19,763 bases of DNA, taken from the NCBI GenBank assembly GCA_014380545.1, contig JACMJP010000011.1:1-19763 (forward strand). The letters run 5' to 3'. The translations under genes and the position numbers were made by a program. Source of the DNA: Chitinophagales bacterium. GTDB lineage: Bacteria; Bacteroidota; Bacteroidia; Chitinophagales; BACL12. Within the stretch, counting starts at the first letter, position 1. Every line of letters starts with the position of its first letter. This document shows, one piece after another, positions 1 through 7,644 of this stretch. The notes under the pieces were generated by a model. The model was given only the letters and a program-made list of their open reading frames with translations. It did not search any database and was not told the origin of the DNA.

Positions 1-390
1 ACAGATGCAGATATTAAAATGCCTTATAAATTGCCATCTATACTTCAGAATGCAGGCATTGAGTATGCAATTTCTTTAAGCTTTTCTCACTGGAATATGC
101 GCAATCTTCCATTTACTGCGGGAACAGCAGTTGCAAATGGATTAACAAAAGAGCAGGCACTGCAAAGTATCACATTAACACCTGCTAAAATTCTTCGGAT
201 TGATAATATGACTGGGTCGTTGGAGAGCGGAAAAGAGGCAACTCTATTAATTTGTGAAGGAGATATCCTGGATATGGAAACAAGTATTGTTGAAAGAGCC
301 TTTATAAAAGGGAGAGAAATAGAAATAAAAAACTGGCAGTATGAAAATTATGAAAAATATAGTACCAAGTACGGAATTGAAATTAAATAA
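1..390 (+). CDS. Amidohydrolase, C-terminal part (5' end outside window)
   Basis: The reading frame is open from base 1 to the TAA at 388-390, so this is the last 129 codons of a longer gene. The sequence resembles the C-terminal end of imidazolonepropionase-like amidohydrolases. It has the last barrel segment with NLPFTAGTAVANGL, a helix ending in LTPAKILRID, then GSLESGKEATLLI, the usual return to the small beta domain that flanks the TIM barrel. The metal-binding His and Asp residues of the family lie upstream and cannot be checked, so neither substrate nor activity can be given. The ATG at 19 is internal and not a start. The gene converges on the tRNA-Ser gene, leaving 11 bp between them. 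Family assignment is fairly sure; function is not. Confidence 0.75.
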   Translation, partial: TDADIKMPYKLPSILQNAGIEYAISLSFSHWNMRNLPFTAGTAVANGLTKEQALQSITLTPAKILRIDNMTGSLESGKEATLLICEGDILDMETSIVERAFIKGREIEIKNWQYENYEKYSTKYGIEIK

Positions 391-401
391 ATAATTTTTT
401 G

Positions 402-489
402 CGGAGAGGGTGGGATTCGAACCCACGATACCCTTTTGGAGTATATACACTTTCCAGGCGTACTCCTTCGACCACTCGGACACCTCTCC
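402..489 (-). tRNA. tRNA-Ser (anticodon GGA)
   Basis: On the minus strand the sequence folds as a class II tRNA. A 7-bp acceptor stem pairs 483-489 with 403-409 (GGAGAGG/CCTCTCC), and the discriminator G is at 402. The anticodon loop is CTGGAAA with GGA at 453-455. A long variable arm follows (GTATATACTCCAAAAGGGTATC region), as expected for tRNA-Ser, and then the T-loop TTCGAAT. CCA is not encoded. The gene lies 22 bp downstream of the TatD-type gene on the same strand and may be read from the same transcript. Two minus-strand reading frames overlap it, which I treat as chance. Confidence 0.95.
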
Positions 490-511
490 AATACTCTTAC
501 AAAAATAGAGC

Positions 512-1279
512 TTATACCTGAAATATTTTTTTTGCATTTGCAGTAGTTATTTCTGCAATTTCTTTTTCATTAACTCCAATTACTTCACTCAATCGTTTTA
601 AAATATATTTTAAGTATGAAGGTTCATTTCTTTTTCCTCTTAAAGGAACAGGAGCTAAATAGGGAGCATCTGTTTCAAGAACTAAATTTCTAAGGTGTTC
701 TTCTTTTATTACCTTATCTAATCCTCCATTTTTAAATGTAACAACTCCACCAATGCCTGCATAAAAATCAAGCGCAATAATTTTTTCTAATTGATCAGCT
801 GTTCCACTGAAACAATGAAAAACTCCATGCAGGTTTTCATCCTTATGCTTCGCTATTAATTCAATGCAATCATCTGTAGATTCTCTGGAATGAATACTCA
901 GTGGCAACCGGTTTTTTTTAGCTAATTGAATTTGTATTTCAAAAGCAATTTTTTGTTCAGCAATAAAAGTTTTATCCCAATAATAATCCAGGCCACATTC
1001 GCCGACTCCGTAAAATTTATAATTTGAATTATATAAATATTCCTCAACAATTCGTAATTCATTCTCATAATTAACATTCACACTGCACGGGTGCAAACCC
1101 ATCATTGGGTAACAATAATTTTTTTCCTCATTACATAGTCGAATCATGTTGTCAATAGAATCTTTATCAATATTCGGCAGAAACATTTTCTCAACTCCTA
1201 CATCTTTTGCCCTTTGCAGCATTTCATTTCTGTCGACATCAAATTCTGGTAAATAAATATGAGTATGTGTATCAATCAT
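512..1279 (-). CDS. TatD family metal-dependent hydrolase (putative DNase)
   Basis: This 255-residue protein has the full set of TatD-family metal ligands on a TIM barrel: HTH at residues 5-7, Glu94 in GVGECGLDYY, His130 in IHSRE, His155 in FHCFSG, and Asp204 in ETDAPYL. Length is normal for the family (about 255-265). TatD-type enzymes are cytoplasmic Mg-dependent 3'-5' exonucleases or deoxyribonucleases linked to DNA repair and turnover. Other members act as D-aminoacyl-tRNA or other hydrolases, so the exact substrate is uncertain. It begins with ATG at 1277-1279, right before the HTH motif, so no longer start is plausible. It lies 78 bp downstream of the deacetylase gene on the same strand with no clear promoter between, so the two may be cotranscribed, perhaps on into the tRNA-Ser. 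Confidence 0.93.
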   Translation of the reverse strand: MIDTHTHIYLPEFDVDRNEMLQRAKDVGVEKMFLPNIDKDSIDNMIRLCNEEKNYCYPMMGLHPCSVNVNYENELRIVEEYLYNSNYKFYGVGECGLDYYWDKTFIAEQKIAFEIQIQLAKKNRLPLSIHSRESTDDCIELIAKHKDENLHGVFHCFSGTADQLEKIIALDFYAGIGGVVTFKNGGLDKVIKEEHLRNLVLETDAPYLAPVPLRGKRNEPSYLKYILKRLSEVIGVNEKEIAEITTANAKKIFQV

Positions 1280-1357
1280 TATTCTGAGTTTCAGTATTTC
1301 TGTGTTCAGATGTTTCGGTTTTTCATTTGTACATTTTCATATTCGTTAATTTCTACA

Positions 1358-1966
1358 TCAGTTTATTGATTCAAAAGAATAACCCTTTCTGCTGAAGTAT
1401 TCCAAAACCTTTGGTAAACTTTTTAATACCCTGTCTTTTGCTTTTTCGCTATCGTGGAAAACAATTATACTTCCGTCTGTTGCATGTTCAATTACATTTT
1501 TTGTGCACTGCTCAACATCAATATTTGTGTCAAAATCACCACTCAATACATCCCACATATAAATAGAAAAATCCTTTTTTAAATGTTGAATTTGATTATA
1601 GCCAATTCGCCCGTACGGAGGTCGGAATATTTTTGATTGAATAATATCCTCACATAGTTGTACATCCCTGTAATATAATTCATTTTCAGTTTTCCATCCG
1701 TTTGTATGATGCATTGTGTGATTCCCAATTATATGCTCATTCATCAAAATCTTTTCATAAATACTTTTATGCTTAAATACATTATCACCAATCACAAAAA
1801 AAGTTGCCCTCGCATTGTAGTCCTTCAGAATTTTTAAAATTTCTTCAGTAACCATAGGAATTGGTCCGTCATCAAAAGTGAGATATAATGTAGTTTGCTT
1901 TTTTATGTCCCAAATCAAACTTGGGTAAACAGATTTTAAATACCAGGGTGTTTTTACAAAATACAT
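1358..1966 (-). CDS. Polysaccharide deacetylase family protein (NodB domain, CE4)
   Basis: This 202-residue protein is almost entirely a NodB/CE4 domain. Motif 1 is TFDDGP (residues 30-35, catalytic base and metal Asp). Motif 2 is HTMHH (83-87, metal His pair). Motif 3 is RPPYGR (115-120), motif 4 includes WDVLSGDF (138-145), and motif 5 is IIVFHDS with His171. All key residues are present, so metal-dependent N- or O-deacetylation of a carbohydrate is likely. There is no signal peptide or membrane segment, which is unusual for an enzyme acting on cell-wall polymers and suggests a cytoplasmic or unconventional substrate. The start at 1966 is supported by a TAAATTTG box only 5 nt upstream on the minus strand. 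It is divergent from gltX across a 41-bp gap. Confidence 0.9.
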   Translation of the reverse strand: MYFVKTPWYLKSVYPSLIWDIKKQTTLYLTFDDGPIPMVTEEILKILKDYNARATFFVIGDNVFKHKSIYEKILMNEHIIGNHTMHHTNGWKTENELYYRDVQLCEDIIQSKIFRPPYGRIGYNQIQHLKKDFSIYMWDVLSGDFDTNIDVEQCTKNVIEHATDGSIIVFHDSEKAKDRVLKSLPKVLEYFSRKGYSFESIN

Positions 1967-1971
1967 TCATG

Positions 1972-1979
1972 CAAATTTA
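1972..1979 (-). promoter_or_regulatory. Candidate Bacteroidota -7 box for the deacetylase gene
   Basis: TAAATTTG on the minus strand matches the Bacteroidota consensus TAnnTTTG exactly and ends 5 nt before the deacetylase ATG. I see no good -33 TTTG at the expected spacing, so this is only a half match. If used, transcription would start at or very near the ATG. Confidence 0.35.
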
Positions 1980-1992
1980 TTCCTTCAATATG

Positions 1993-2000
1993 TAACTTTG
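1993..2000 (+). promoter_or_regulatory. Candidate Bacteroidota -7 box for gltX
   Basis: TAACTTTG matches TAnnTTTG exactly and ends 7 nt before the gltX ATG at 2008. With the usual distance from the -7 box to the start site, the mRNA would begin at about 2007-2008 with no leader. No clear -33 element is present about 19 nt upstream. Confidence 0.4.
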
Positions 2001-2007
2001 CTGCTGT

Positions 2008-3531
2008 ATGGAAAAGAAAGTGAGATTGCGATATGCACCGAGCCCAACCGGGGCACAGCATATTGGTGGAATAAGAACGGCGTTATTCAATTATTTATTT
2101 GTTAAAAAACACGGCGGTGAATTAATATTAAGAAGTGAAGACACAGACCAGTCAAGATTTGTTGAAGGTGCCGAAGAATTCGTAATTAATAGTTGTAAAT
2201 ATGCGGGGATTGAATTTGATGAAGGCATTCATGTTGGAGGGCCATACGCTCCGTACCGGCAAAGTGAAAGAAAAGATATTTATAAAAAATATGTTCAGCA
2301 GTTAATTGATAACGGCAACGCCTATTATGCATTTGATACACCTGAAGAATTAGAGGAAATGCGCAACCGTATGATCACAGAGGGAAATCCGTCACCTGCT
2401 TACGATCATATTACTAGGCAATACATGAAAAACTCTGTTGCTTTATCTCAGGATGAAGTAGAAAAAAAGTTAGTGAATAATGAACCTTACGTTATCAGAA
2501 TTAAAATGCCCCGCAATGAAGAAATTAAATTTAATGATTTAATACGGGGATGGGTTACTTTTAATTCATCACAGTTAGACGACAAGGTTTTATTTAAAAG
2601 TGATGGTATGCCAACTTATCATCTTGCAAATGTTGTCGATGATTATTTAATGAAAATTACCCATGTGGTGCGGGGCGAAGAATGGTTGCCAAGTGCCCCT
2701 ACGCATGTAATGACCTATAAATTTTTTGGATGGGAAAATGAAATGCCGCAGTTTGCGCATTTGCCTTTAATATTAAAACCCGAAGGCAATGGCAAATTAA
2801 GTAAGAGGGATGGCGATAAATACGGGTTTCCTTTATATGCCCTTGAATGGAAAGAACAAAATATTTCAGGGTTAAAAGAAAAAGGTTTTTTGCCGGAGGC
2901 ATTTATTAACTTTATTGCATTGCTTGGATGGCATCCCGGCGGCGACAAAGAAATATTTACAAAAGAAGAACTCATTCAGGAATTTAGTTTTGAAAGAGTC
3001 GGGAAAAGCGGTGCAAGGTTCGATCCTGAAAAAGCTAAATGGATAAACCAGCAGCATATTAAAATGAAAAGCGGTGTAGAGCTTGCTGAACTTTTGCAGC
3101 CTACCTTACAAAAGAATAATGTTATTGCGGATACAGCGTACATTATTAAGGTTTGCGAGCTTATGAAAGACAGAGCAGTTTTTATACCCGACCTATATGA
3201 ATTTGGGTATTATTTTTTTAATGATATAAAAAGTTATGACACAGAAACGATAAAGAAGAAATGGAAACCGGAACGTACAGAAATATTTTTACAGCTTATT
3301 GCAACAATAGATACAGTTGATAATTTTACGGAGCAAAATATTGAAGCTGTTGTAAAAGCATTTATGACAGAATATAAACTTGGAATGGGAGAAGTGATGC
3401 CGCTTTTCAGGGTGGCCCTTGCAGGTGGGTTACAAGGACCTCCTGTTTTTGCAATGATGGACGTATTGGGTAAAAAAAAATCTGTAGCCCGTTTGCAATT
3501 TGCAGTTGAAAAATTTAATACCTTGCAATAA
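2008..3531 (+). CDS. gltX: Glutamate--tRNA ligase
   Basis: This 507-residue class I aminoacyl-tRNA synthetase charges tRNA-Glu with glutamate in the cytoplasm. The N-terminal Rossmann fold begins at once with RYAPSPTGAQHIGG (residues 8-21), the HIGH-type motif. The KMSKS-type motif is KLSKR (263-267) after LILKPEGNG, and GIRTALFNYL and VRGEEWLPSAPTH are characteristic of bacterial GluRS. The C-terminal third (about 340-507) is the helical anticodon-binding region. Length is normal for Bacteroidota. The ATG at 2008 is chosen because the catalytic motif follows directly and a -7 box lies only 7 nt upstream. The downstream acidic-protein gene starts 20 bp after the stop, so the two probably share a transcript ending at the hairpin near 4124-4155. 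Confidence 0.97.
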   Translation: MEKKVRLRYAPSPTGAQHIGGIRTALFNYLFVKKHGGELILRSEDTDQSRFVEGAEEFVINSCKYAGIEFDEGIHVGGPYAPYRQSERKDIYKKYVQQLIDNGNAYYAFDTPEELEEMRNRMITEGNPSPAYDHITRQYMKNSVALSQDEVEKKLVNNEPYVIRIKMPRNEEIKFNDLIRGWVTFNSSQLDDKVLFKSDGMPTYHLANVVDDYLMKITHVVRGEEWLPSAPTHVMTYKFFGWENEMPQFAHLPLILKPEGNGKLSKRDGDKYGFPLYALEWKEQNISGLKEKGFLPEAFINFIALLGWHPGGDKEIFTKEELIQEFSFERVGKSGARFDPEKAKWINQQHIKMKSGVELAELLQPTLQKNNVIADTAYIIKVCELMKDRAVFIPDLYEFGYYFFNDIKSYDTETIKKKWKPERTEIFLQLIATIDTVDNFTEQNIEAVVKAFMTEYKLGMGEVMPLFRVALAGGLQGPPVFAMMDVLGKKKSVARLQFAVEKFNTLQ

Positions 3532-3551
3532 ATTTGAAAAAAATTACAGCC

Positions 3552-4109
3552 ATGCCTAAAAAAAAACCTGTGGAAGGAAAACCTGTTGTTCATCCGGAAC
3601 TGGATGGATTTGAAATGAGCATCAACGAATTTGGTGAAATTACTACTAACACAAAGGTTGATGTATTGAATGATTTTTTAAATAAGCATGTGGAAGATAA
3701 AAAATTTCACGATCTTGATGAGATTCCATATGCTGATGTATCAAAAAAATCAAAAACAAAAGCTGACGCAGATGACGATGAGGAAGAAGAAGAGGATGAG
3801 GAGGATTTGGATGATGACGATATGGACGATGATGAACTCGACGATGATGCCGAAGAAGAGATAGGGGAAGGAAAAGCAACAGGTGAAAAAGATCTGTATG
3901 ATTTAGATGATAAAGATCATGATTATGAAGATATTGAAGACCTTGTAAAGAATATGGAAAAAGATTTTGGCAAAAAAGCAAAAGGTGGCGATGAAGAGGA
4001 AGAAGCAGCGGATGATTTTGTGGAGGAAGAATTTTTAGATGAATATAATGATGACTTTAGCGAAGAAGACAGTTATAACCTTGATGAGGGGGAGGATGAT
4101 AAGTATTGA
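3552..4109 (+). CDS. Highly acidic conserved hypothetical protein
   Basis: I assign no function to this protein. From the ATG at 3552 it has 185 residues. The first 10 or so are basic (MPKKKPVEGK). A short segment that could be folded follows (about 11-60, with VVHPELDGFEMSINEFGEI). From about residue 65 to the end it is dominated by Asp and Glu runs, with some Lys/Gly-rich spacers. There is no signal peptide or membrane segment, so it should be a cytoplasmic, largely disordered polyanion. A TTG start at 3534 would add six residues (MKKITA), but the ATG gives the more typical beginning. It lies 20 bp after gltX and ends just before a terminator, so coexpression with gltX is likely. The acidic tail resembles nucleic-acid mimics or RNA polymerase delta-like proteins only in composition, and I would not equate them. 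Confidence 0.8.
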   Translation: MPKKKPVEGKPVVHPELDGFEMSINEFGEITTNTKVDVLNDFLNKHVEDKKFHDLDEIPYADVSKKSKTKADADDDEEEEEDEEDLDDDDMDDDELDDDAEEEIGEGKATGEKDLYDLDDKDHDYEDIEDLVKNMEKDFGKKAKGGDEEEEAADDFVEEEFLDEYNDDFSEEDSYNLDEGEDDKY

Positions 4110-4123
4110 GTAAGCTTAATGCG

Positions 4124-4155
4124 AAAACCCGCACTTACCTGCGGGATTTTTGTTT
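4124..4155. terminator. Bidirectional intrinsic terminator between convergent genes
   Basis: CCCGCA (4128-4133) pairs with TGCGGG (4140-4145) around a 6-nt loop. An A-run precedes the stem and a T-rich run (4147-4156) follows it. Read on either strand, a GC stem is followed by U residues. The position, between the acidic-protein gene and the convergent methyltransferase gene, fits a shared terminator. Confidence 0.75.
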
Positions 4156-4902
4156 TCAGAAGTGCAGGTAAAACTCTTTTGTTAAATTCTTATACTGCTC
4201 CGTATAATTGTGTTGCCCTTCATGTTCAATAATTATTGTATCTGTCTTTGTTTCCGACTGTGTACTTGTTATCTCCAGTAATATTCTTTTTGCAGGTTTA
4301 TTTTCTTTCGGGTATACAGTTGTTTTTCTTTTACAATATAAGTTTGTTTCTATACACATTTGCAGGAAACGCTCACCTTCTCTCACAGGATATATCACAG
4401 ATAATATTCCATCGTTGTATAATAATTTTTTAGCTGCGGTAATTAAATTTTCAGGTAATAAATTTTCTGCTGCCCTTGCCTTATTTCTTTTTTCATCAGC
4501 AACAGGAAATCCTTTATAGTAAAAGGGGGGATTGCAAATGAGTATATCGTACTTTTTATTACAGTACCGTATCCATTCCTGTAAAGAACTATGAAAGCAT
4601 TGAACACTCTGTACAAGCTCATTATTTTTAAACCCTGAATTTCTTACGTTCAGTAAACATTCTTCGTACGCAAATGCATCTAAATCTATTGCATCAACAA
4701 GACAGGATTTTGCTCTCTGTGCAAGCATAAGAGCAAGTACACCCGTACCAGTCCCAATATCTAAAATGTTTGTATATTTATTTTTACCCTTAATCTCAAG
4801 CGATGTCCATGCACCAAGTAATATGGCATCTGTTCCCACCTTCATCCCGCTTTCATGATGCTTTACAGAAAATTGTTTAAAGTAAAAAGTACCATCCTTC
4901 AT
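4156..4902 (-). CDS. trmN6: tRNA1(Val) (adenine(37)-N6)-methyltransferase, TrmN6/YfiC type
   Basis: This 248-residue S-adenosylmethionine-dependent methyltransferase has motif I LDIGTGTG (about residues 47-54) and the amino-methylating motif NPPFYY (124-129), which marks enzymes that methylate an exocyclic amine. The beginning, FKQFSVKHHESGMKVGTDAILLGAW, is typical of the YfiC family, which makes m6A37 in tRNA-Val. I place the start at the ATG at 4900-4902. A frame extends to 4956, but those 18 extra residues do not look like the family. A box TATCTTTA (minus strand, 4916 to 4909) ends 6 nt before the chosen ATG, which again suggests a very short or absent leader. The gene converges with the acidic-protein gene. 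The substrate tRNA is inferred from family resemblance only. Confidence 0.88.
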   Translation of the reverse strand: MKDGTFYFKQFSVKHHESGMKVGTDAILLGAWTSLEIKGKNKYTNILDIGTGTGVLALMLAQRAKSCLVDAIDLDAFAYEECLLNVRNSGFKNNELVQSVQCFHSSLQEWIRYCNKKYDILICNPPFYYKGFPVADEKRNKARAAENLLPENLITAAKKLLYNDGILSVIYPVREGERFLQMCIETNLYCKRKTTVYPKENKPAKRILLEITSTQSETKTDTIIIEHEGQHNYTEQYKNLTKEFYLHF

Positions 4903-5027
4903 GTGTGTTAAAGATAAGAAAGAGAGTATATGAATACTTCCGGACTGCGAATTCAAACGTTTTGCAACGGAGCCATTATAATTTATATCTGCTGAGTAAA
5001 ACTTGTTTAACCCATTTACTTACCCGA

Positions 5028-5059
5028 TTTCATATTAAAACTAAAATGTCATATATTTG
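5028..5059 (+). promoter_or_regulatory. Candidate promoter of sulfatase 1
   Basis: TATATTTG at 5052-5059 matches the Bacteroidota -7 box TAnnTTTG. TTTC at 5028-5031 is a near match to the -33 TTTG, with a 20-nt spacer. The ATG of sulfatase 1 follows 30 nt after the -7 box, giving a leader of about 20-25 nt. This is the best two-part promoter candidate in the window. Confidence 0.45.
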
Positions 5060-5089
5060 ATTGTCCTTAACTCATAAAAATATCTTTAA

Positions 5090-7603
5090 ATGAAAACAAC
5101 TTGGCTCCTGCCTTATATTTTTCTGTGTCTGCCTATTACCAGTCCGGCACAAGCACCAAAACCTAATATCGTTTTAATTATTGTAGATGATCTGAATGAT
5201 TATGTACAGGGCTTCAACGGTCAACCTCAAACAATAACGCCTAATATGCTGGAACTTCAGCAAATGGGAGTTACATTTTTAAATGGCTACTGCAATGCAC
5301 CTGGATGCGCACCTTCAAGAACAAGTATGCTCTCTGGAAAAGATATGGCCTATACGAAAGTGTATTCGAATTCTGATTATGATGGTGTATTTAGAGATGA
5401 ATTTACTGTTGCAAAAAATAATGAAGAAGTATTTACGCTCCCGGAAATATTAAAAGATAATGGGGGATATTATACGTATGCCATTAATAAGGTATTTCAC
5501 AGCCCGACAGAAAATGATTATGACGATGTTACTGCTGATGCATGTTCGAAAAGTTTATCCTGGAATAAAATGGTAAATATAAATGAACCTGCATGGGTGA
5601 AGGACATAATGGATGAACATAAATTCGGGGACTATTTTACCAGTGGTGCAATTCCTGATTCACTTGAAAAATATATGGAAGACTATAAGGGCGCTGATTC
5701 AGCGATCCAGTTTATTCATGATTATGCATCCGGCACTGCAAATACATGTGGTAATCCTTTTTTTCTTGCATTAGGTATGCATGAGCCGCATGAAGACCGA
5801 TATGTCCCGGAAAAATATTTCCCCACTTATTATAAAAATAATTTTCTGGATGAACCCTTTCATTTATTATTTAATAATCCTGCAGATACATTTCCTTATA
5901 ACGGGGTTGTAATGCCTCCCCAACCTGCAATACAATATGAAGATTATTATAATTTACCTGAAGGAGGGCTTGCACAACAATTTGCAGACGTCAACATATA
6001 TGAACAAATGAAAAATTATGTAGATGCATTAACGGAATATCCTGTAATTAATGATACACTTACTGATGAGGAAAGAAAAAACTTATTATATGAAACAGTG
6101 CATGCCGGATATCTAATTAATTATCTTGCTGCAATTCAATTTTCAGATGCGCAAATAGGAAGGGTTATTGATGCGTTAAAGGAACATCCTGAATTAATTG
6201 AAAATACGGTCATCATTCTTATTGGAGATAATGGATATTCGCTTGGTGAAAAAAGACATTGGACGAAATGGACATTGTGGGAACCGGACATTAGAATTCC
6301 TTTTATAATCGTTCATCCGGATGCAACAGGTAATACAATTTCAAATCGTACCGTATCAATGCTTGATCTGTTTCCAACAATTTGCAATTGGGCAAATACA
6401 GATCTGCCAACTTTTTCTGACGGGTCTGATTATGTTGATGGAACAGATTTTTCTGATATCGTTTTTAATCCGCAATTAAACCGTGAAAAGCCTGTTTTAT
6501 CTACCTACAAAAAAAAGTCAGGGGCCGGTTCATGTTTTCCGCATCACTCAGTGCGTAATGAAAAATTTCATTACATAAGATACCGCTCAAATAATGATGG
6601 AAGTTTGGGAGGAGGTGTTTGCAATGCAGATCTGAGTATTACAGAAGAAGAACTATATGAAGTGGGTGCAAACAGGGAAAAAGATGCGAATGAATGGAAT
6701 AATTTAATAGGTGACGCTAATTATAAAATTGTAAAAGAATATTTGGGGCAATGGTTGCCTGATTCATCAAAATATCTACAGCCAACTTATACAGTAAAAA
6801 TAAAAGAACCTAATCCCGCATGTTATTATAAATCGACGGATGTGATAAATTTAAGTACACTTTTATATGATAAAGATGGTGTGCAATTATTTTCAATACC
6901 GGCAGGAAAACATTTAAAATGGTGGACAAATATTGGCACCGCTGAAGTTACTACACTCACAAATAATTTAAATCTTTCAGCAATTCCTGAAATTGTAACA
7001 GGAACTGCAACTGAATTAAAAATATACCTTGCTTTATATAATTCAGATTATACTGAAATAGACGGATTGGATTTACTCACAATAAAAATAAATAATACTA
7101 CAACAAATTATCCATCATTTAAAGTAAAAACGAACAAGCGTAAAGCAACAATAAAAACTATGTCGTATCCTGCAGGCACATTTACAGCTATTTGGGATTA
7201 TGGCGATGGGTTTATCTATACTGGGTTAATACCTCCGGCTCATATGTATGCAGCATTTGGAACATACACAATTAATTGTTCAGCAGTAATTGGCAGCGCT
7301 GCCGGATGCACCCGCACAAAAAAAGTAACAATAATATTAGACAGTGGTTCGCATGTATATTTTAAATTATCACCAAACCCTGCACAAACAAATATTACAC
7401 TGAGTATGGAAAGCAACCCGGGTATTTATGAACTTACTATATTCAATGCTGCGGGTGTACAGATAATACAAAAATCAATTACTTCAGAAACCGGAATAGA
7501 AGATGTTGATTTTAATATTAAAGATTTAGTGCCGGGGGTATATTATGTTCAAATAAAAAGCGCCGACGTTACAGAAATAAAAACATTTATCAAAGCTGAA
7601 TGA
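5090..7603 (+). CDS. Secreted sulfatase 1 (iduronate-2-sulfatase-like, PKD, T9SS sorting domain)
   Basis: An 837-residue protein predicted to cleave sulfate esters from a glycan outside the cell. A signal peptide covers about 1-22. The sulfatase domain covers about 25-565. Visible active-site residues are metal Asp33-Asp34 (VDDLNDY), the formylglycine cysteine Cys73 in CAPSR with Arg77, Lys134 and His137 (NKVFH), His234 (HEPH), Asp380-Asn381 (DNGYSLGEK) and Lys393. The layout matches iduronate-2-sulfatase (IDS) rather than arylsulfatase A. About 575-670 is an unassigned Ig-like domain with WWTN. About 675-752 is PKD-like (WDYGDG, then HMYAAFGTYTI). About 757-837 is a T9SS type A sorting domain (LSPNPAQTNITLSM to the end). 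In HEPH it has His-Glu where other copies have Arg-Arg or Leu-Lys, so its substrate may differ. The gene is divergent from trmN6 and 41 bp before sulfatase 2. The glycan substrate is unknown. Confidence 0.93.
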   Translation: MKTTWLLPYIFLCLPITSPAQAPKPNIVLIIVDDLNDYVQGFNGQPQTITPNMLELQQMGVTFLNGYCNAPGCAPSRTSMLSGKDMAYTKVYSNSDYDGVFRDEFTVAKNNEEVFTLPEILKDNGGYYTYAINKVFHSPTENDYDDVTADACSKSLSWNKMVNINEPAWVKDIMDEHKFGDYFTSGAIPDSLEKYMEDYKGADSAIQFIHDYASGTANTCGNPFFLALGMHEPHEDRYVPEKYFPTYYKNNFLDEPFHLLFNNPADTFPYNGVVMPPQPAIQYEDYYNLPEGGLAQQFADVNIYEQMKNYVDALTEYPVINDTLTDEERKNLLYETVHAGYLINYLAAIQFSDAQIGRVIDALKEHPELIENTVIILIGDNGYSLGEKRHWTKWTLWEPDIRIPFIIVHPDATGNTISNRTVSMLDLFPTICNWANTDLPTFSDGSDYVDGTDFSDIVFNPQLNREKPVLSTYKKKSGAGSCFPHHSVRNEKFHYIRYRSNNDGSLGGGVCNADLSITEEELYEVGANREKDANEWNNLIGDANYKIVKEYLGQWLPDSSKYLQPTYTVKIKEPNPACYYKSTDVINLSTLLYDKDGVQLFSIPAGKHLKWWTNIGTAEVTTLTNNLNLSAIPEIVTGTATELKIYLALYNSDYTEIDGLDLLTIKINNTTTNYPSFKVKTNKRKATIKTMSYPAGTFTAIWDYGDGFIYTGLIPPAHMYAAFGTYTINCSAVIGSAAGCTRTKKVTIILDSGSHVYFKLSPNPAQTNITLSMESNPGIYELTIFNAAGVQIIQKSITSETGIEDVDFNIKDLVPGVYYVQIKSADVTEIKTFIKAE

Positions 7604-7644
7604 TATGTTAAATATTCTGATTTTTTAAACACAAATTTTATTTT

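Noticed and set aside
247..537. Minus-strand 96-codon frame
   Set aside because: It runs through the tRNA-Ser gene and the antisense of the amidohydrolase, with no recognisable protein features.
3534..3551. TTG start adding six residues to the acidic protein
   Set aside because: An ATG follows at 3552 and gives a natural start; TTG is a rarer initiation codon and sits 2 bp from the gltX stop.
3646..3981. Minus-strand His/Leu-rich 111-codon frame
   Set aside because: It is the antisense of the Asp/Glu codon runs of the acidic protein, which produce His and Leu/Phe codons on the other strand.
4903..4956. Longer N-terminus for the trmN6-like gene (start at 4956)
   Set aside because: The 18 extra residues do not resemble the family, and a -7-like box sits between the two possible starts, so the ATG at 4902 is preferred.
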